The notes beneath the pieces were generated by a model. It searched no databases. It worked only from the letters and a program-made list of their open reading frames with translations, and was not told the DNA's origin. A stretch of 64,000 nt of DNA from Falsiroseomonas tokyonensis. GTDB lineage: Bacteria > Pseudomonadota > Alphaproteobacteria > Acetobacterales > Acetobacteraceae. Of this stretch, positions 17,982 to 26,440 are shown piece after piece. The DNA lies in contig NZ_JAFNJS010000002.1 in NCBI RefSeq assembly GCF_019024325.1, positions 744,118 through 808,117 of the forward strand, in the 5' to 3' direction. Positions within the stretch are counted from its first letter, which is position 1. The number at the start of each line of letters is the position of its first letter. A program made the translations under genes and the position numbers.

Positions 17982-20165
17982 ATGTCCATCGCCCTTCACC
18001 CTGTTGAACGGCAGGGGGCGGTCGCAAGGATCGGCGACTGGCTGCTGGAGATGCTCGCCCGGCAGCAGGGGCGTTTCGCCCCCTGGCTGGCGGTGGCGCT
18101 GGGCGCCGGGGTGCTGTGGTATTTCGACCAGCCGGTGGAGCCGCGCGCGCAGCCGCTCTGGCTCGCGCTGCCCTTGCTGGGCCTCGCCGCCTTTCTGGCG
18201 CGGCGCTGGTGGCTGGTCGGCTGGGCGGCGGCCCTGCCGGGGGCGGTGCTGCTCGGCGCGGGCCTGGCCGCCTGGCATGCGGGGCGGCAGCCGGCGCCGC
18301 TGCACCTGCCCTTCAACGCGGTGGTCCTGGAAGGCGTGGTGGCGCAGGTGGAGCCCCTGCCGGAAGGCCGCCGCATGACGCTGCGGGAGGTGCGGCTTGG
18401 CCAGGGCCCGCCGCTGGACCGCCACATCCGGGTGCGGCTTCGCGCGGAGGACCCGATCCAGCCCCAGCCCGGCGACCGTCTGCGCCTGCGCGCCTTGCTG
18501 CGGGAGCCTGGCGCACCGGTGGTGCCGGGCGGCTACGACTTCCAGCGCGCCGCCTTCTTCTCCGGCCTCGGCGGATCCGGCTTCGCCCTGGATGTGGCGG
18601 AGCGGCTGGAAGGCGGCGGGGAGGGAGCCTGGTTCGCCGCCCTCCGCGCCCGGCTGGAGCGGGAGGTGACCGCCGCCATCCCCGGCGCGGCCGGGGCGGT
18701 GGCCGCGGCGCTGATCACCGGCACGCAGAGCGGCATCCCGGCGCCGGCCATGGTTGCGATGCGCGATTCGGGGCTGGCGCATCTGCTCTCCGTCTCCGGC
18801 CTGCACATGGCCATCGTCATGGGGCTGGTCTTCTTCCTGCTGCGCCTCGCGCTGGCGCTGCTCCCCTGGCTGGCGCTGCGGGTGCCGGGCAAGGCGGTGG
18901 CGGCGCTGGGGTCGCTGGCCGCAGGCGCCTTCTACATGCTGCTGACCGGATCCCAGGTGCCGATGCAGCGCTGCCTGGGCATGGCGGCGCTGGTGACGCT
19001 GGCGCTGCTGACGGGGCGGCGGGCGCTGTCGCCGCGCGTCATCGCCATCGCCGCGGCCGGCGTGCTGGCGGTGGCGCCGGCGGAGCTGCTCGGACCCTCC
19101 TTCCAGATGTCCTTCGCCGCCGTGCTGGCGCTGATCGCGGGGCATGAGGCCACGCGCGCCTGGCTTGCGCGGCTGCGCGCCGCGGGCGGCTGGTGGCGGC
19201 CGGCGCTGATCTTCGGCATCGGCCTGGTGCTGACCTCACTGCTCGCCGGCACGGCGACGGCGCCCTACGGCCTGCACCATTTCGGGCGGCTGCAGCTGTT
19301 TGGCATCCTGTCCAATCCCGTGGCGGTGCCGCTGACCTCGGTGCTGGTGATGCCGGCGGCGCTGCTGGCCATGCTGGCTTTGCCCTTCGGCCTGGCGGAA
19401 TGGCCGCTCTGGGCCATGGGCTGGGGGGTGGAGGGGATCCTGCTGGTGGCGCGGACCGTCGCCGCCTGGCCGGGCGCCGCGCCCGCCTTGCCGCCGCTGC
19501 CCGGCTGGGGCCTGGCATTGGCCACGCTGGGCTTCTGCTGGCTGGGCCTGTGGCGCGGCGGGCTGCGCGCCTGGGGACTGCCGCTGATCCTGGCGGGGCT
19601 GGCCTCGCCGCTGGCCAGCCCGCCGCCGGACCTGCTGGTTTCCGCCGATGCGAGGATCGTGGCGCTGCGCACCGCGGAGGGCGTCTATCTGCACCGCCTG
19701 CCCGGCGCCCGCGTCTTCGTGCGGGACAATATGCTGCGCGCCATGGGCGCGACAGAAGCACGGCCCCTGCCGGAGACCGGCACGCTGGCCAGCGGCGCGC
19801 TGGCCTGCACCCCGGCCGCCTGCCGCTTCCGCCCGCGGCCCGATGCGGCGGAGGCGGTGCTGCTGCGCGGCCCGCCGCCCGCCCGGGGCCAGCGATCGGC
19901 GCCGCTGGATGCCTCGCCCTACTGCGACGGGGCGGCGCTGGTGGTGGCGCTGGAGCCGCTGCGGCCGCGCTGCGCGACGGGGGAAAGCATCGACCGCTTC
20001 GCCATGTGGCGCGACGGCGCACAGGCCGCCTGGCTGGGGCAGGCGGCGGCGCGGCGCCTCAGCGACCGGGCCTGGCGGGGCGACCGCCCCTGGGTCCCGC
20101 CGGAGCCCCTACCTGGTCGCGTGGAAACTTTGCCGCTCGCGCCCGTTGATGACCCGAGCCGGTAA
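17982..20165 (+). CDS. comEC: ComEC/Rec2-type competence membrane protein (no metallo-beta-lactamase motif)
   Basis: Predicted polytopic channel for single-stranded DNA uptake across the inner membrane. The 727-residue protein has two early membrane spans (about residues 30-95), a DUF4131-like domain, and a competence domain (about 220-520) with the signature LLSVSGLHMAIVMGLVF near residue 265 and many hydrophobic segments. The last ~180 residues occupy the position of the beta-lactamase-like nuclease domain but show no HxHxDH metal motif. Shorter ComEC forms like this occur in alphaproteobacteria. The ATG at 17982 has only a weak ribosome-binding site. It is not adjacent to other competence genes. 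Confidence 0.85.
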   Translation: MSIALHPVERQGAVARIGDWLLEMLARQQGRFAPWLAVALGAGVLWYFDQPVEPRAQPLWLALPLLGLAAFLARRWWLVGWAAALPGAVLLGAGLAAWHAGRQPAPLHLPFNAVVLEGVVAQVEPLPEGRRMTLREVRLGQGPPLDRHIRVRLRAEDPIQPQPGDRLRLRALLREPGAPVVPGGYDFQRAAFFSGLGGSGFALDVAERLEGGGEGAWFAALRARLEREVTAAIPGAAGAVAAALITGTQSGIPAPAMVAMRDSGLAHLLSVSGLHMAIVMGLVFFLLRLALALLPWLALRVPGKAVAALGSLAAGAFYMLLTGSQVPMQRCLGMAALVTLALLTGRRALSPRVIAIAAAGVLAVAPAELLGPSFQMSFAAVLALIAGHEATRAWLARLRAAGGWWRPALIFGIGLVLTSLLAGTATAPYGLHHFGRLQLFGILSNPVAVPLTSVLVMPAALLAMLALPFGLAEWPLWAMGWGVEGILLVARTVAAWPGAAPALPPLPGWGLALATLGFCWLGLWRGGLRAWGLPLILAGLASPLASPPPDLLVSADARIVALRTAEGVYLHRLPGARVFVRDNMLRAMGATEARPLPETGTLASGALACTPAACRFRPRPDAAEAVLLRGPPPARGQRSAPLDASPYCDGAALVVALEPLRPRCATGESIDRFAMWRDGAQAAWLGQAAARRLSDRAWRGDRPWVPPEPLPGRVETLPLAPVDDPSR

Positions 20166-20181
20166 CACTTTTTTCGGAATA

Positions 20182-20197
20182 TGTGACGAAGATCACG
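20182..20197. promoter_or_regulatory. CRP-like palindrome
   Basis: TGTGA (20182-20186), six bases, TCACG (20193-20197): one mismatch from the CRP/CAP consensus TGTGA-N6-TCACA. It lies 17 bases after the comEC stop and is centred about 37 bases before the ATG of the 38-codon ORF. For that ORF it is too close for ordinary class II activation, so repression, regulation of a nearby antisense transcript, or chance are alternatives. Confidence 0.5.
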
Positions 20198-20226
20198 GAG
20201 TAGCGAGGCCCGAAGGAGGAGCGCAC

Positions 20227-20343
20227 ATGACAATGGCCCTGATGCTCGGTGCCGCGCTGGCGACCGGGGCGATGACCATCCTGGCCTGGCAGCGCCTGCA
20301 GGATTGGCGCAGCGCCCGCAAGCTGGAGTGGGACCCCTACTGA
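20227..20343 (+). CDS. 38-residue single-span membrane protein (small ORF)
   Basis: Not recognised. The small ORF starts at ATG 20227 behind a strong GGAGGAG Shine-Dalgarno about 6 bases away. It encodes one hydrophobic stretch (MALMLGAALATGAMTILAW) followed by a charged tail with QRLQDWRSARKLEWDPY. This pattern fits a small inner membrane protein with a cytoplasmic C-terminus. The stop codon lies inside a 9-bp inverted repeat shared with the end of lexA. The ribosome-binding site and codon usage support it more than homology does. Confidence 0.6.
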   Translation: MTMALMLGAALATGAMTILAWQRLQDWRSARKLEWDPY

Positions 20344-20366
20344 AGGGGCCCCGCCCTCTTCAGTAG
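20337..20366. terminator. Bidirectional terminator-like inverted repeat at convergent stops
   Basis: CTACTGAAG (20337-20345) pairs with CTTCAGTAG (20358-20366) around a 12-base GC-rich loop. The stop codon of the small forward ORF (20341-20343) and that of lexA on the reverse strand (20360-20362) both lie in the stem arms. Confidence 0.6.
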
Positions 20367-21085
20367 CGGCGCAGCAGGCCCACCAGCCTGCCCTGGACCC
20401 GCACCCGGTCCGGGCCGAAGATGCGGGTCTCATAGGCCCGGTTCGCGGGTTCCAGCGCCACCGAATTGCCGCGCCGGCGCAGGCGCTTCAGCGTCACTTC
20501 CTGGTCATCCACCAGGGCCACCACGATGGCCCCGTTATCCGCGGTGTCGCCGCGGCGGATGATGACGGTATCGCCGTCCAGGATCCCGGCCTCCATCATC
20601 GAATCGCCCGAGACTTCCAGCGCGTAGTGCTCGCCCCCGCCCAGCAGGGCCGCGGGCACATCGACCATGGTGGTATCCCGCGTCGCCTCGATCGGTAGGC
20701 CGGCGGCGATGCGGCCGTAAAGCGGCAGGGCCACGGAACCCGCCTCGTTCGCCGCCTTCTGCACGCCGGCGAGGCCGGGCGCGAAATGGCCGCGGATGAC
20801 ATTGGGCGTGAAGGCCGGCGCGGCGGGGGCCGCCGGGGCAGGCACGGCTTCCGAACGGCGCGGTGCCACATTCTCCGGCAGCCGCACCACTTCCAGCGCC
20901 CGGGCGCGATGTGCGCGGCGCTTCAGGAAGCCGCGCTCCTCCAGCGCCGTGATCAGCCGATGGATGCCCGACTTCGACTTCAGCCGAAGCGCCTCCTTCA
21001 TTTCCTCGAAGGAGGGGGAAAAGCCCGTCGCGCGCAGATGCTTGTCGATGAACATGAGCAGTTCGTGCTGCTTGCGCGTGAGCAT
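20360..21085 (-). CDS. lexA: SOS repressor LexA
   Basis: Transcriptional repressor of the DNA damage response that self-cleaves when RecA filaments form. From ATG 21085 it has 241 residues; an in-frame start at 21130 would add 15 unlikely residues and leave less leader. The N-terminal winged helix begins [17 protein letters not shown]. The linker (about 75-115) is long and Ala/Pro-rich. The cleavage site is Ala128-Gly129 in GRIAAG. The catalytic dyad is Ser162 (SGDSMMEAG) and Lys200 (EVTLKRL). Autoregulation is indicated by an SOS box 65 bases upstream. It ends the trp-moa block as in other alphaproteobacteria. Confidence 0.96.
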   Translation of the reverse strand: MLTRKQHELLMFIDKHLRATGFSPSFEEMKEALRLKSKSGIHRLITALEERGFLKRRAHRARALEVVRLPENVAPRRSEAVPAPAAPAAPAFTPNVIRGHFAPGLAGVQKAANEAGSVALPLYGRIAAGLPIEATRDTTMVDVPAALLGGGEHYALEVSGDSMMEAGILDGDTVIIRRGDTADNGAIVVALVDDQEVTLKRLRRRGNSVALEPANRAYETRIFGPDRVRVQGRLVGLLRRY

Positions 21086-21124
21086 GGCATTCTCCAGCAC
21101 CGGCGGGCGGGCCCGGATGGCCCC

Positions 21125-21139
21125 GAACAAACAAGCAAC
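21125..21139 (-). promoter_or_regulatory. Imperfect second SOS-box-like site
   Basis: On the lexA strand this reads GTTG-N7-GTTC, one mismatch from GTTC-N7-GTTC. It lies between the strong box and the lexA start, so a second weaker LexA site is possible. Confidence 0.4.
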
Positions 21140-21149
21140 CGGCGTGGAT

Positions 21150-21164
21150 GTTCTATGTAGGTTC
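21150..21164. promoter_or_regulatory. Alphaproteobacterial SOS box upstream of lexA
   Basis: The forward strand reads GTTC-TATGTAG-GTTC, an exact match to the GTTC-N7-GTTC LexA operator of alphaproteobacteria. It lies 65 bases before the lexA start codon, in the region where the promoter should be, and after the moeA stop (21224). Confidence 0.85.
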
Positions 21165-21223
21165 CGGATGACGCGTCAAATGTTTTCCACACGGTCTGCC
21201 GCAAATGCAGGCAGATCGGCGCG

Positions 21224-22429
21224 TCAGATGCCGAATTGGCCGAGCGGGATGGCCTGGACCTCGGCCCCCTCGGGCAGCGCCGGGGCCAGGGCTGGCCTCA
21301 GAATCAGCGCCTCCGCCCGCGCCAGGGTGGCGAGCATGGAGCTGTCCTGCTGCGGAAACGGCGTGGCGACATGATGCCCAGCCGAATCGATGTGCAGAGT
21401 CGCGCGCAGATGGTCGAATCGGCGGTCATTGGCCGGCAGAGGCGCACCGGCCCGCACCAGCATGGTCGGCGGCGGTGCGGCGGGCAGGCCGGAAAGGACG
21501 GACAGCGCCGGCAGCAGGAACTGCACGCCGCAGACGAGCGCCGAGACCGGGTTACCCGGCAGCCCCAGTACCGGCGTGGCGCCGAGCCGCCCCCAGATCA
21601 ACGGCTTGCCCGGCCGCATGGCGATCTTCCAGAAGTCGAGGGAAAATCCATGTTCGCCCAGCGCCGCCTGGATCAGGTCGTGCTCGCCGACGCTGGCGCC
21701 GCCGGTGGTGACCAGCAGGTCGCAGCCCCGTGCCGCGGCGGCCGCGGCGGCGATGGCGTCCCGATCATCGGCGACGATCGGCAGCACCAGCGGGTCTCCG
21801 CCGCCGGCGCGGACCAGGGCGGCCAGGGCATGGGCATTGGAACTGACGATGCCGCCGGGGGGGATGGGCTCGCCGGGCAGGGCGATCTCGTCGCCGGTGG
21901 CCAGGATGCCGATGCGCGGCCGGCGATGCACGGCCAGCCAGGGGTGGTTTGCCGCCGCGGCCAGGCCGATGTCACGCGCGGAGAGGCGTCGCCCGGCCGG
22001 CAGCAGGGTCTCGCCGGCCGAGAAATCCAGGCCGCGGCGGCGGATCCAGCGGTTTGCGGTCACGGCTTCCCGCACCGTCACGACGCCATCGGCCTGGTCC
22101 GCATCCTCCTGCAGCAGGATCCCGTCCGCGCCCTCCGGCACGAAGCCGCCCGTGAAAATGCGCACGGCCTGGCCAGGGCCGACCTGGCCCGCATAGGGGT
22201 GGCCTGCCGGCGCCGCCCCGGCCAGTGCCAGCCGCGCGCCCAGCACCGCATCCGCCGTGCGCACCGCATAGCCATCCATGGCGGAGACATCGGCCGGCGG
22301 CTGGGTCAGCCGGGCCACCACGGGCAGCGCCAGCACCCGGTTCCACCCCTCCGCCAGCGGCACCGTCTCCGCCGCCGTGGGGCGGAGGGCATCCAGGATG
22401 CGGGCGCGGGCGTCTTCCAGCGGGATCAT
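21224..22429 (-). CDS. moeA: Molybdopterin molybdenumtransferase MoeA
   Basis: Inserts molybdate into adenylylated molybdopterin to complete Moco. The 401-residue length is typical. Motifs are PPADVSAMDGYAVR near residue 45, IFTGGFVPEGADGILLQED near 95-110, GIGILATGDEI-type residues in the third domain, and TTGGASVGEHDLI around 245. C-terminal MPGKPLIWG-like and LGLPGNPVSA motifs complete the fold. Its start overlaps the stop of moaC by one base. It is part of the trpGDC-moaC-moeA-lexA block. Confidence 0.95.
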   Translation of the reverse strand: MIPLEDARARILDALRPTAAETVPLAEGWNRVLALPVVARLTQPPADVSAMDGYAVRTADAVLGARLALAGAAPAGHPYAGQVGPGQAVRIFTGGFVPEGADGILLQEDADQADGVVTVREAVTANRWIRRRGLDFSAGETLLPAGRRLSARDIGLAAAANHPWLAVHRRPRIGILATGDEIALPGEPIPPGGIVSSNAHALAALVRAGGGDPLVLPIVADDRDAIAAAAAAARGCDLLVTTGGASVGEHDLIQAALGEHGFSLDFWKIAMRPGKPLIWGRLGATPVLGLPGNPVSALVCGVQFLLPALSVLSGLPAAPPPTMLVRAGAPLPANDRRFDHLRATLHIDSAGHHVATPFPQQDSSMLATLARAEALILRPALAPALPEGAEVQAIPLGQFGI

Positions 22430-22899
22430 CAGGTCGCCTTGTAAGTGCCCGATTTTCCGCCGGATTTATGCACCAGCCGCACCGCCTCGATCCGCATGCC
22501 CCGGTCGGCGGCCTTGCACATGTCGTAAATGGTGAGGGCCGCGACCGTCACCGCCGTCAGCGCCTCCATCTCCACGCCCGTCTGGCCGGTGACCTTGGCC
22601 AGGGCTTCGATCTCCACCGCATCGGGCTCGGCGATGGTCAGGTCCACCGTCACCTTGGTGAGCGCCAGCGGGTGGCAGAGGGGGATCAGGTCGCTGGTCT
22701 TCTTGGCGGCCATGATGCCGGCGATGCGCGCGATGCCGAGCACGTCGCCCTTGCCGACCTCCCCTTGCCGGATCAGTGCCAGCGTCTCCGGCGCCATGAC
22801 GATACGCCCGCGCGCCACCGCCACGCGATGGGTCTCGGCCTTGTCCGAGACATCGACCATGGCGGCCGCGCCGGCCGCGTCGAAATGGGTCAGCGCCAT
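22429..22899 (-). CDS. moaC: Cyclic pyranopterin monophosphate synthase MoaC
   Basis: With MoaA it converts GTP to cyclic pyranopterin monophosphate, the first Moco intermediate. The start at 22899 gives 156 residues beginning [10 protein letters not shown], with the trpC stop and the moaC ATG sharing one base. Conserved segments include [46 protein letters not shown] with the active-site DMCK, and the final HKSGGKSG. The longer in-frame extension on this strand is only the trpC shadow. moaA is not in the window. Confidence 0.95.
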   Translation of the reverse strand: MALTHFDAAGAAAMVDVSDKAETHRVAVARGRIVMAPETLALIRQGEVGKGDVLGIARIAGIMAAKKTSDLIPLCHPLALTKVTVDLTIAEPDAVEIEALAKVTGQTGVEMEALTAVTVAALTIYDMCKAADRGMRIEAVRLVHKSGGKSGTYKAT

Positions 22900-23714
22900 C
22901 AGATGGCGTTGATCAGCTCGCGCGCCGCCACTTCCACATCCGGCTGGCGCAGCAGGTGCTCGCCCACCAGCAGGCAGCGGGCGCCGGCGCGGCACATGCG
23001 GCGCACGTCGTCCGGCGTGCGGATGCCACTCTCGCCGACCGGGATGCGGTCCGCGGGGATCAGCGGAATCAGCTCATCCGAGGTGCCAAGATCGGTCACC
23101 AAGGTCTTGAGGTTGCGGTTGTTCACCCCGATCAGCCGCGTCTCCAGCCCCAGCGCACGGTCCAGCTCCCGCTGGTCGTGCACCTCCGCCAGCACCGCCA
23201 TGTCCAGCGACCGGGCGATATCCTCCAGCTCCTGCGCCTGCTCGTCCGACAGAGCCGCCAGGATCAGCAGGATGGCGTCCGCACCCATGGCCCGGGCCTC
23301 GAAGACCTGCCAGGGATGCACCATGAAGTCCTTGCGCAGCACCGGCAGCGAACAGGCGGCGCGGGCCTGCACCATGTGGCCGAGGTCGCCCTGGAACCAG
23401 GGAGCGTCGGTCAGCACGGAGAGGCAGGCGGCGCCGGCGGCCTCATAGGCGCGGGCCAACTCGGCTGGCTCGAAGGGCTCGCGGATCAGGCCGCCGGAGG
23501 GGGAGGCGCGCTTGATCTCGGCGATCAGCCCGACCCGGCCTTCCGCCACGGCGGCGCAAAGCGCGCCGGTGAAGTCGCGCGGTGGGCTGGCGTGGCGGGC
23601 CTGGCTTTCGATCTCGGCCAGCGGCATGGCGGCGGAACGCTCCCGCACCTCCTCGTATTTGTCGGCGAGGATGCGGGCCAGCGTATCGGACAGGACGGGG
23701 GCGGAGACGTTCAT
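22899..23714 (-). CDS. trpC: Indole-3-glycerol phosphate synthase
   Basis: TIM-barrel enzyme closing the indole ring from CdRP in tryptophan synthesis. The start at 23714 gives 271 residues and lies in an ATGA overlap with the trpD stop. Family landmarks are [26 protein letters not shown], an Ile-Leu-rich central barrel, [10 protein letters not shown] and [11 protein letters not shown]. Upstream in-frame codons on this strand have no homology-like content. No TrpF domain is fused. Confidence 0.95.
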   Translation of the reverse strand: MNVSAPVLSDTLARILADKYEEVRERSAAMPLAEIESQARHASPPRDFTGALCAAVAEGRVGLIAEIKRASPSGGLIREPFEPAELARAYEAAGAACLSVLTDAPWFQGDLGHMVQARAACSLPVLRKDFMVHPWQVFEARAMGADAILLILAALSDEQAQELEDIARSLDMAVLAEVHDQRELDRALGLETRLIGVNNRNLKTLVTDLGTSDELIPLIPADRIPVGESGIRTPDDVRRMCRAGARCLLVGEHLLRQPDVEVAARELINAI

Positions 23715-24742
23715 CGGGGAGGGTGCTCGGGAGAGGGGGGCACGGCGGCGCTGGCGCGCAGCCGGTTCAGCACGTTCAACGCCGCGCCACTGTCGATGGA
23801 TGCGGCTGCGAGAGGCACGCCGGCGCGGATGTCGTCCACCCGGCCCGCCACGACAAGGGCGGCGGCGGCATTCAGCAGCACGCAATCGCGATAGGCGCCG
23901 GGCGCGCCTTCCAGCAGCGCCTGCAGCGCCGCCGCATTTTCGGCCGGATCCCCGCCCTTCAGCGCCGAGGCCGGGGCGCGGGCCAGGCCGGCCTGTTCGG
24001 GCGCGACCTCAAACTCGCGAAAGCGCCCGTCGCGCAGCTCCACCACCTGGGAGGGACCGGCCAGCGTCAGCTCATCGAGGCCCATGCCATGCACCAGCCA
24101 GGCGCGCTGCGTCCCCAGCCGGGCCAGCGTCTCGGCCATCGGGCGCAGCCATTCGGGGGCGAAGACGCCGGTCATTTGCCGCGTCACCCGCGCCGGGCTG
24201 GCCATGGGGCCGAGCAGGTTGAAGATGGTGCGTGTGCCGAGCTCGACCCGCGGGCCGGCGGCGTGGCGCAGCGCGGCGTGGTGGCGGGGCGCCATCAGGA
24301 AGACCATGCCGGCCTCCTCCAGCACCCGCGGCAGCGCCTCCAGCGGCGTTTCCATCACCGGGATGCCGAGAGCGGACAGCGCATCCGCGGCGCCGGAGCG
24401 GGAGGAGAGCGCGCGATTGCCGTGCTTCGCCACCTTCACGCCGCAGCCGGCCACCACCAGCGCCGCGGCCGTCGAGATGTTCAACGTGCCGGCGGCATCG
24501 CCCCCGGTGCCGACGATATCCATGGCATCGGGCGGCACGTCCACGGCTACCATCCGCGCCCGCATGGCCCGCACGGCGCCGGTCATCTCCGCCACCGTCT
24601 CGCCGCGCACCCGCATGGCCATCAGCAGGCCGGCAATCTGCGCCGGCGTCGCCTCACCGGCCATGATCATGCCGAAGGCGACCTCCGCCTCGCTCTCCGC
24701 CAGCTTTTCGCCGGCGGCCAAGCGCGCCAGGATATTCTTCAT
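23711..24742 (-). CDS. trpD: Anthranilate phosphoribosyltransferase
   Basis: Transfers phosphoribose from PRPP to anthranilate. The 343-residue protein shows the glycine loop [30 protein letters not shown], and the [12 protein letters not shown] segment of the family. It overlaps trpG upstream and trpC downstream by four bases each, so the three genes are translationally coupled. Confidence 0.95.
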   Translation of the reverse strand: MKNILARLAAGEKLAESEAEVAFGMIMAGEATPAQIAGLLMAMRVRGETVAEMTGAVRAMRARMVAVDVPPDAMDIVGTGGDAAGTLNISTAAALVVAGCGVKVAKHGNRALSSRSGAADALSALGIPVMETPLEALPRVLEEAGMVFLMAPRHHAALRHAAGPRVELGTRTIFNLLGPMASPARVTRQMTGVFAPEWLRPMAETLARLGTQRAWLVHGMGLDELTLAGPSQVVELRDGRFREFEVAPEQAGLARAPASALKGGDPAENAAALQALLEGAPGAYRDCVLLNAAAALVVAGRVDDIRAGVPLAAASIDSGAALNVLNRLRASAAVPPSPEHPPR

Positions 24743-25326
24743 GCGGGGACGCTGTTGCGGCGCGTGGCCAGGGCGAGGAAGTTGCGGAGCAGGTCGTGGC
24801 CGTGTTCGGAGGCGATGCTCTCGGGGTGGAACTGGACGCCCCAGATGGGCAGGTCGCGATGCGCCAGGCCCATCACCAGGCCGTCCGCCGTGCGGGCAGT
24901 GGGGATCAGCGTCTCCGGCAGGTCCTCCACCACCAGGGAATGGTAGCGCGTGGCGCGGAAGGGGGAGGGCACGCCGGCGAAAATGTCCGTGCCGCCATGG
25001 GTCACGTCCCAGACCTTGCCATGCACCGGCTCCGGCGCCCGCACCACCTTGCCGCCAAAGGCCTGCCCGATCGCCTGGTGGCCGAGGCAGACGCCGAGCA
25101 GCGGCAGCCGCGCCTCCGCGGCCGCGCCGATCAGGTCGAGGCAGATGCCGGCCTCGTTCGGCGTGCAGGGGCCGGGCGAAAGCACGATCGCCTCCGGCCG
25201 CAGCTCCATGGCGGCCTGCACCGAGAGGGAATCATTGCGCCGAACCTCAACCGCCGCCCCAAGATCACCGAGGAAGTGGTAGAGATTGAACGTAAAACTG
25301 TCGTAGTTGTCGATCAGAAGGATCAT
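24739..25326 (-). CDS. trpG: Anthranilate synthase component II (glutamine amidotransferase)
   Basis: Supplies ammonia from glutamine to TrpE for anthranilate synthesis; such subunits may also serve PabB. From ATG 25326 it has 195 residues, starting [15 protein letters not shown]. It shows the oxyanion/nucleophile motif [12 protein letters not shown] and the His-Glu motif [14 protein letters not shown], so the class I amidotransferase triad is complete. trpE is not upstream: the next gene is a divergent TctC protein across a 133-base gap. Confidence 0.95.
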   Translation of the reverse strand: MILLIDNYDSFTFNLYHFLGDLGAAVEVRRNDSLSVQAAMELRPEAIVLSPGPCTPNEAGICLDLIGAAAEARLPLLGVCLGHQAIGQAFGGKVVRAPEPVHGKVWDVTHGGTDIFAGVPSPFRATRYHSLVVEDLPETLIPTARTADGLVMGLAHRDLPIWGVQFHPESIASEHGHDLLRNFLALATRRNSVPA

Positions 25327-25459
25327 GATGGCCTGACTTTTGTCCCGGAACGCGGGGGAATCAAGCCACAGCCACCTCGCCGGCGCGTGACGGGGTTCCG
25401 CGGGCCGCGGGACGGGGCGTAGCCTGCCCGCAGCAACCAGCAAGGTTGGCGGAGGAAAC

Positions 25460-26440
25460 ATGCTCATCGCGGATGTCATGCGCAGGGTGCTGCCGATGCT
25501 CGGCGCGACCCTGATCTGGGCCGGCGGCGCGCTGGCGGCGGATCTGCCGGATCGTCCCATCCGCATCCTCGTCCCCTTCGCACCCGGCGGCACCAGCGAC
25601 ATCGTCGCCCGCGTGCTGGCCGAGGCCGCTGCCGCCCATCTGCCCCGCGGCGCGGTGGTGGAGAACAAGGCCGGCGCCGGCGGCAATATCGGCACGGTGG
25701 AGGTGGCGCGCGGCCCGGCGGATGGCACGCTGCTGCTGCAATGCGCCTTCGGCCCCTGCGGCGCCAATCCGGCGCTCTACGCCAATGCCGGCTACGACGT
25801 TCTGGCCGACTTCGCCCCGGTGATCCTGACCGGCGCGGTGCGCAACGTGATGGCGGTGCGGCGCGACCTGCCGGCGCGGAACGTCCAGGAATTCCTGGCG
25901 CTCGCCCGCAGTCAGCGCGGCGGCATCAGCTTCGGCTCCTCCGGCGTCGGCGCCTCGAACCACCTGGGGCCGGAGCTGCTGCGCGCGGTGACGGGGATCG
26001 AGATGGTGCATGTGCCCTATCGCGGCTCCGGCCCCGCCATCACGGACCTGGTCGGCGGGCGGATCGACGTCTTCTTCGACAACCTCCCCTCCATCCTGCC
26101 GCATATCCGCGCCGGCACGGTGCGGGGCCTGGCGGCGGTCAGTGAGGCGCGGCTGCCGGAGCTGCCTGAGGTACCGACCTTTGCTGAACAGGGTGTACCG
26201 GGCATGGCGATCGACAGCTGGTTCGGCTTCATGGCGCCGGCGCGTACGCCGCCTGCCGCCATCGCCGCGCTGAACGCCGCCTTCAACCAGGCCCTCTCCG
26301 ACCCCCGCGTCCGCTCCCGCATGGCGGAGCTCGCCGTGGCGCCGCTGGGCGGCACGCCGGAGGCGATGGGCACGCATGTGCGGGCGGAAGTCGCCCGCTG
26401 GGCCGATGTGGTCCGCCGCCAGGGAATCCGCGCCGAATGA
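25460..26440 (+). CDS. Tripartite tricarboxylate transporter substrate-binding protein (Bug/TctC type)
   Basis: Periplasmic solute-binding protein of the Bug family, which captures carboxylated ligands. The 326-residue protein has a Sec signal peptide (residues 1-27, cleaved after ALA), then RPIRILVPFAPGGTSDIVAR at the ligand cleft, VVENKAGAGGNIG, and MVHVPYRGSGPAITDLVGG. No TctA or TctB membrane gene is nearby, as is common for this expanded family. Its stop overlaps the enolase-superfamily gene by four bases (ATGA), so the ligand may be the substrate of that enzyme; this is inference. Confidence 0.88.
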   Translation: MLIADVMRRVLPMLGATLIWAGGALAADLPDRPIRILVPFAPGGTSDIVARVLAEAAAAHLPRGAVVENKAGAGGNIGTVEVARGPADGTLLLQCAFGPCGANPALYANAGYDVLADFAPVILTGAVRNVMAVRRDLPARNVQEFLALARSQRGGISFGSSGVGASNHLGPELLRAVTGIEMVHVPYRGSGPAITDLVGGRIDVFFDNLPSILPHIRAGTVRGLAAVSEARLPELPEVPTFAEQGVPGMAIDSWFGFMAPARTPPAAIAALNAAFNQALSDPRVRSRMAELAVAPLGGTPEAMGTHVRAEVARWADVVRRQGIRAE

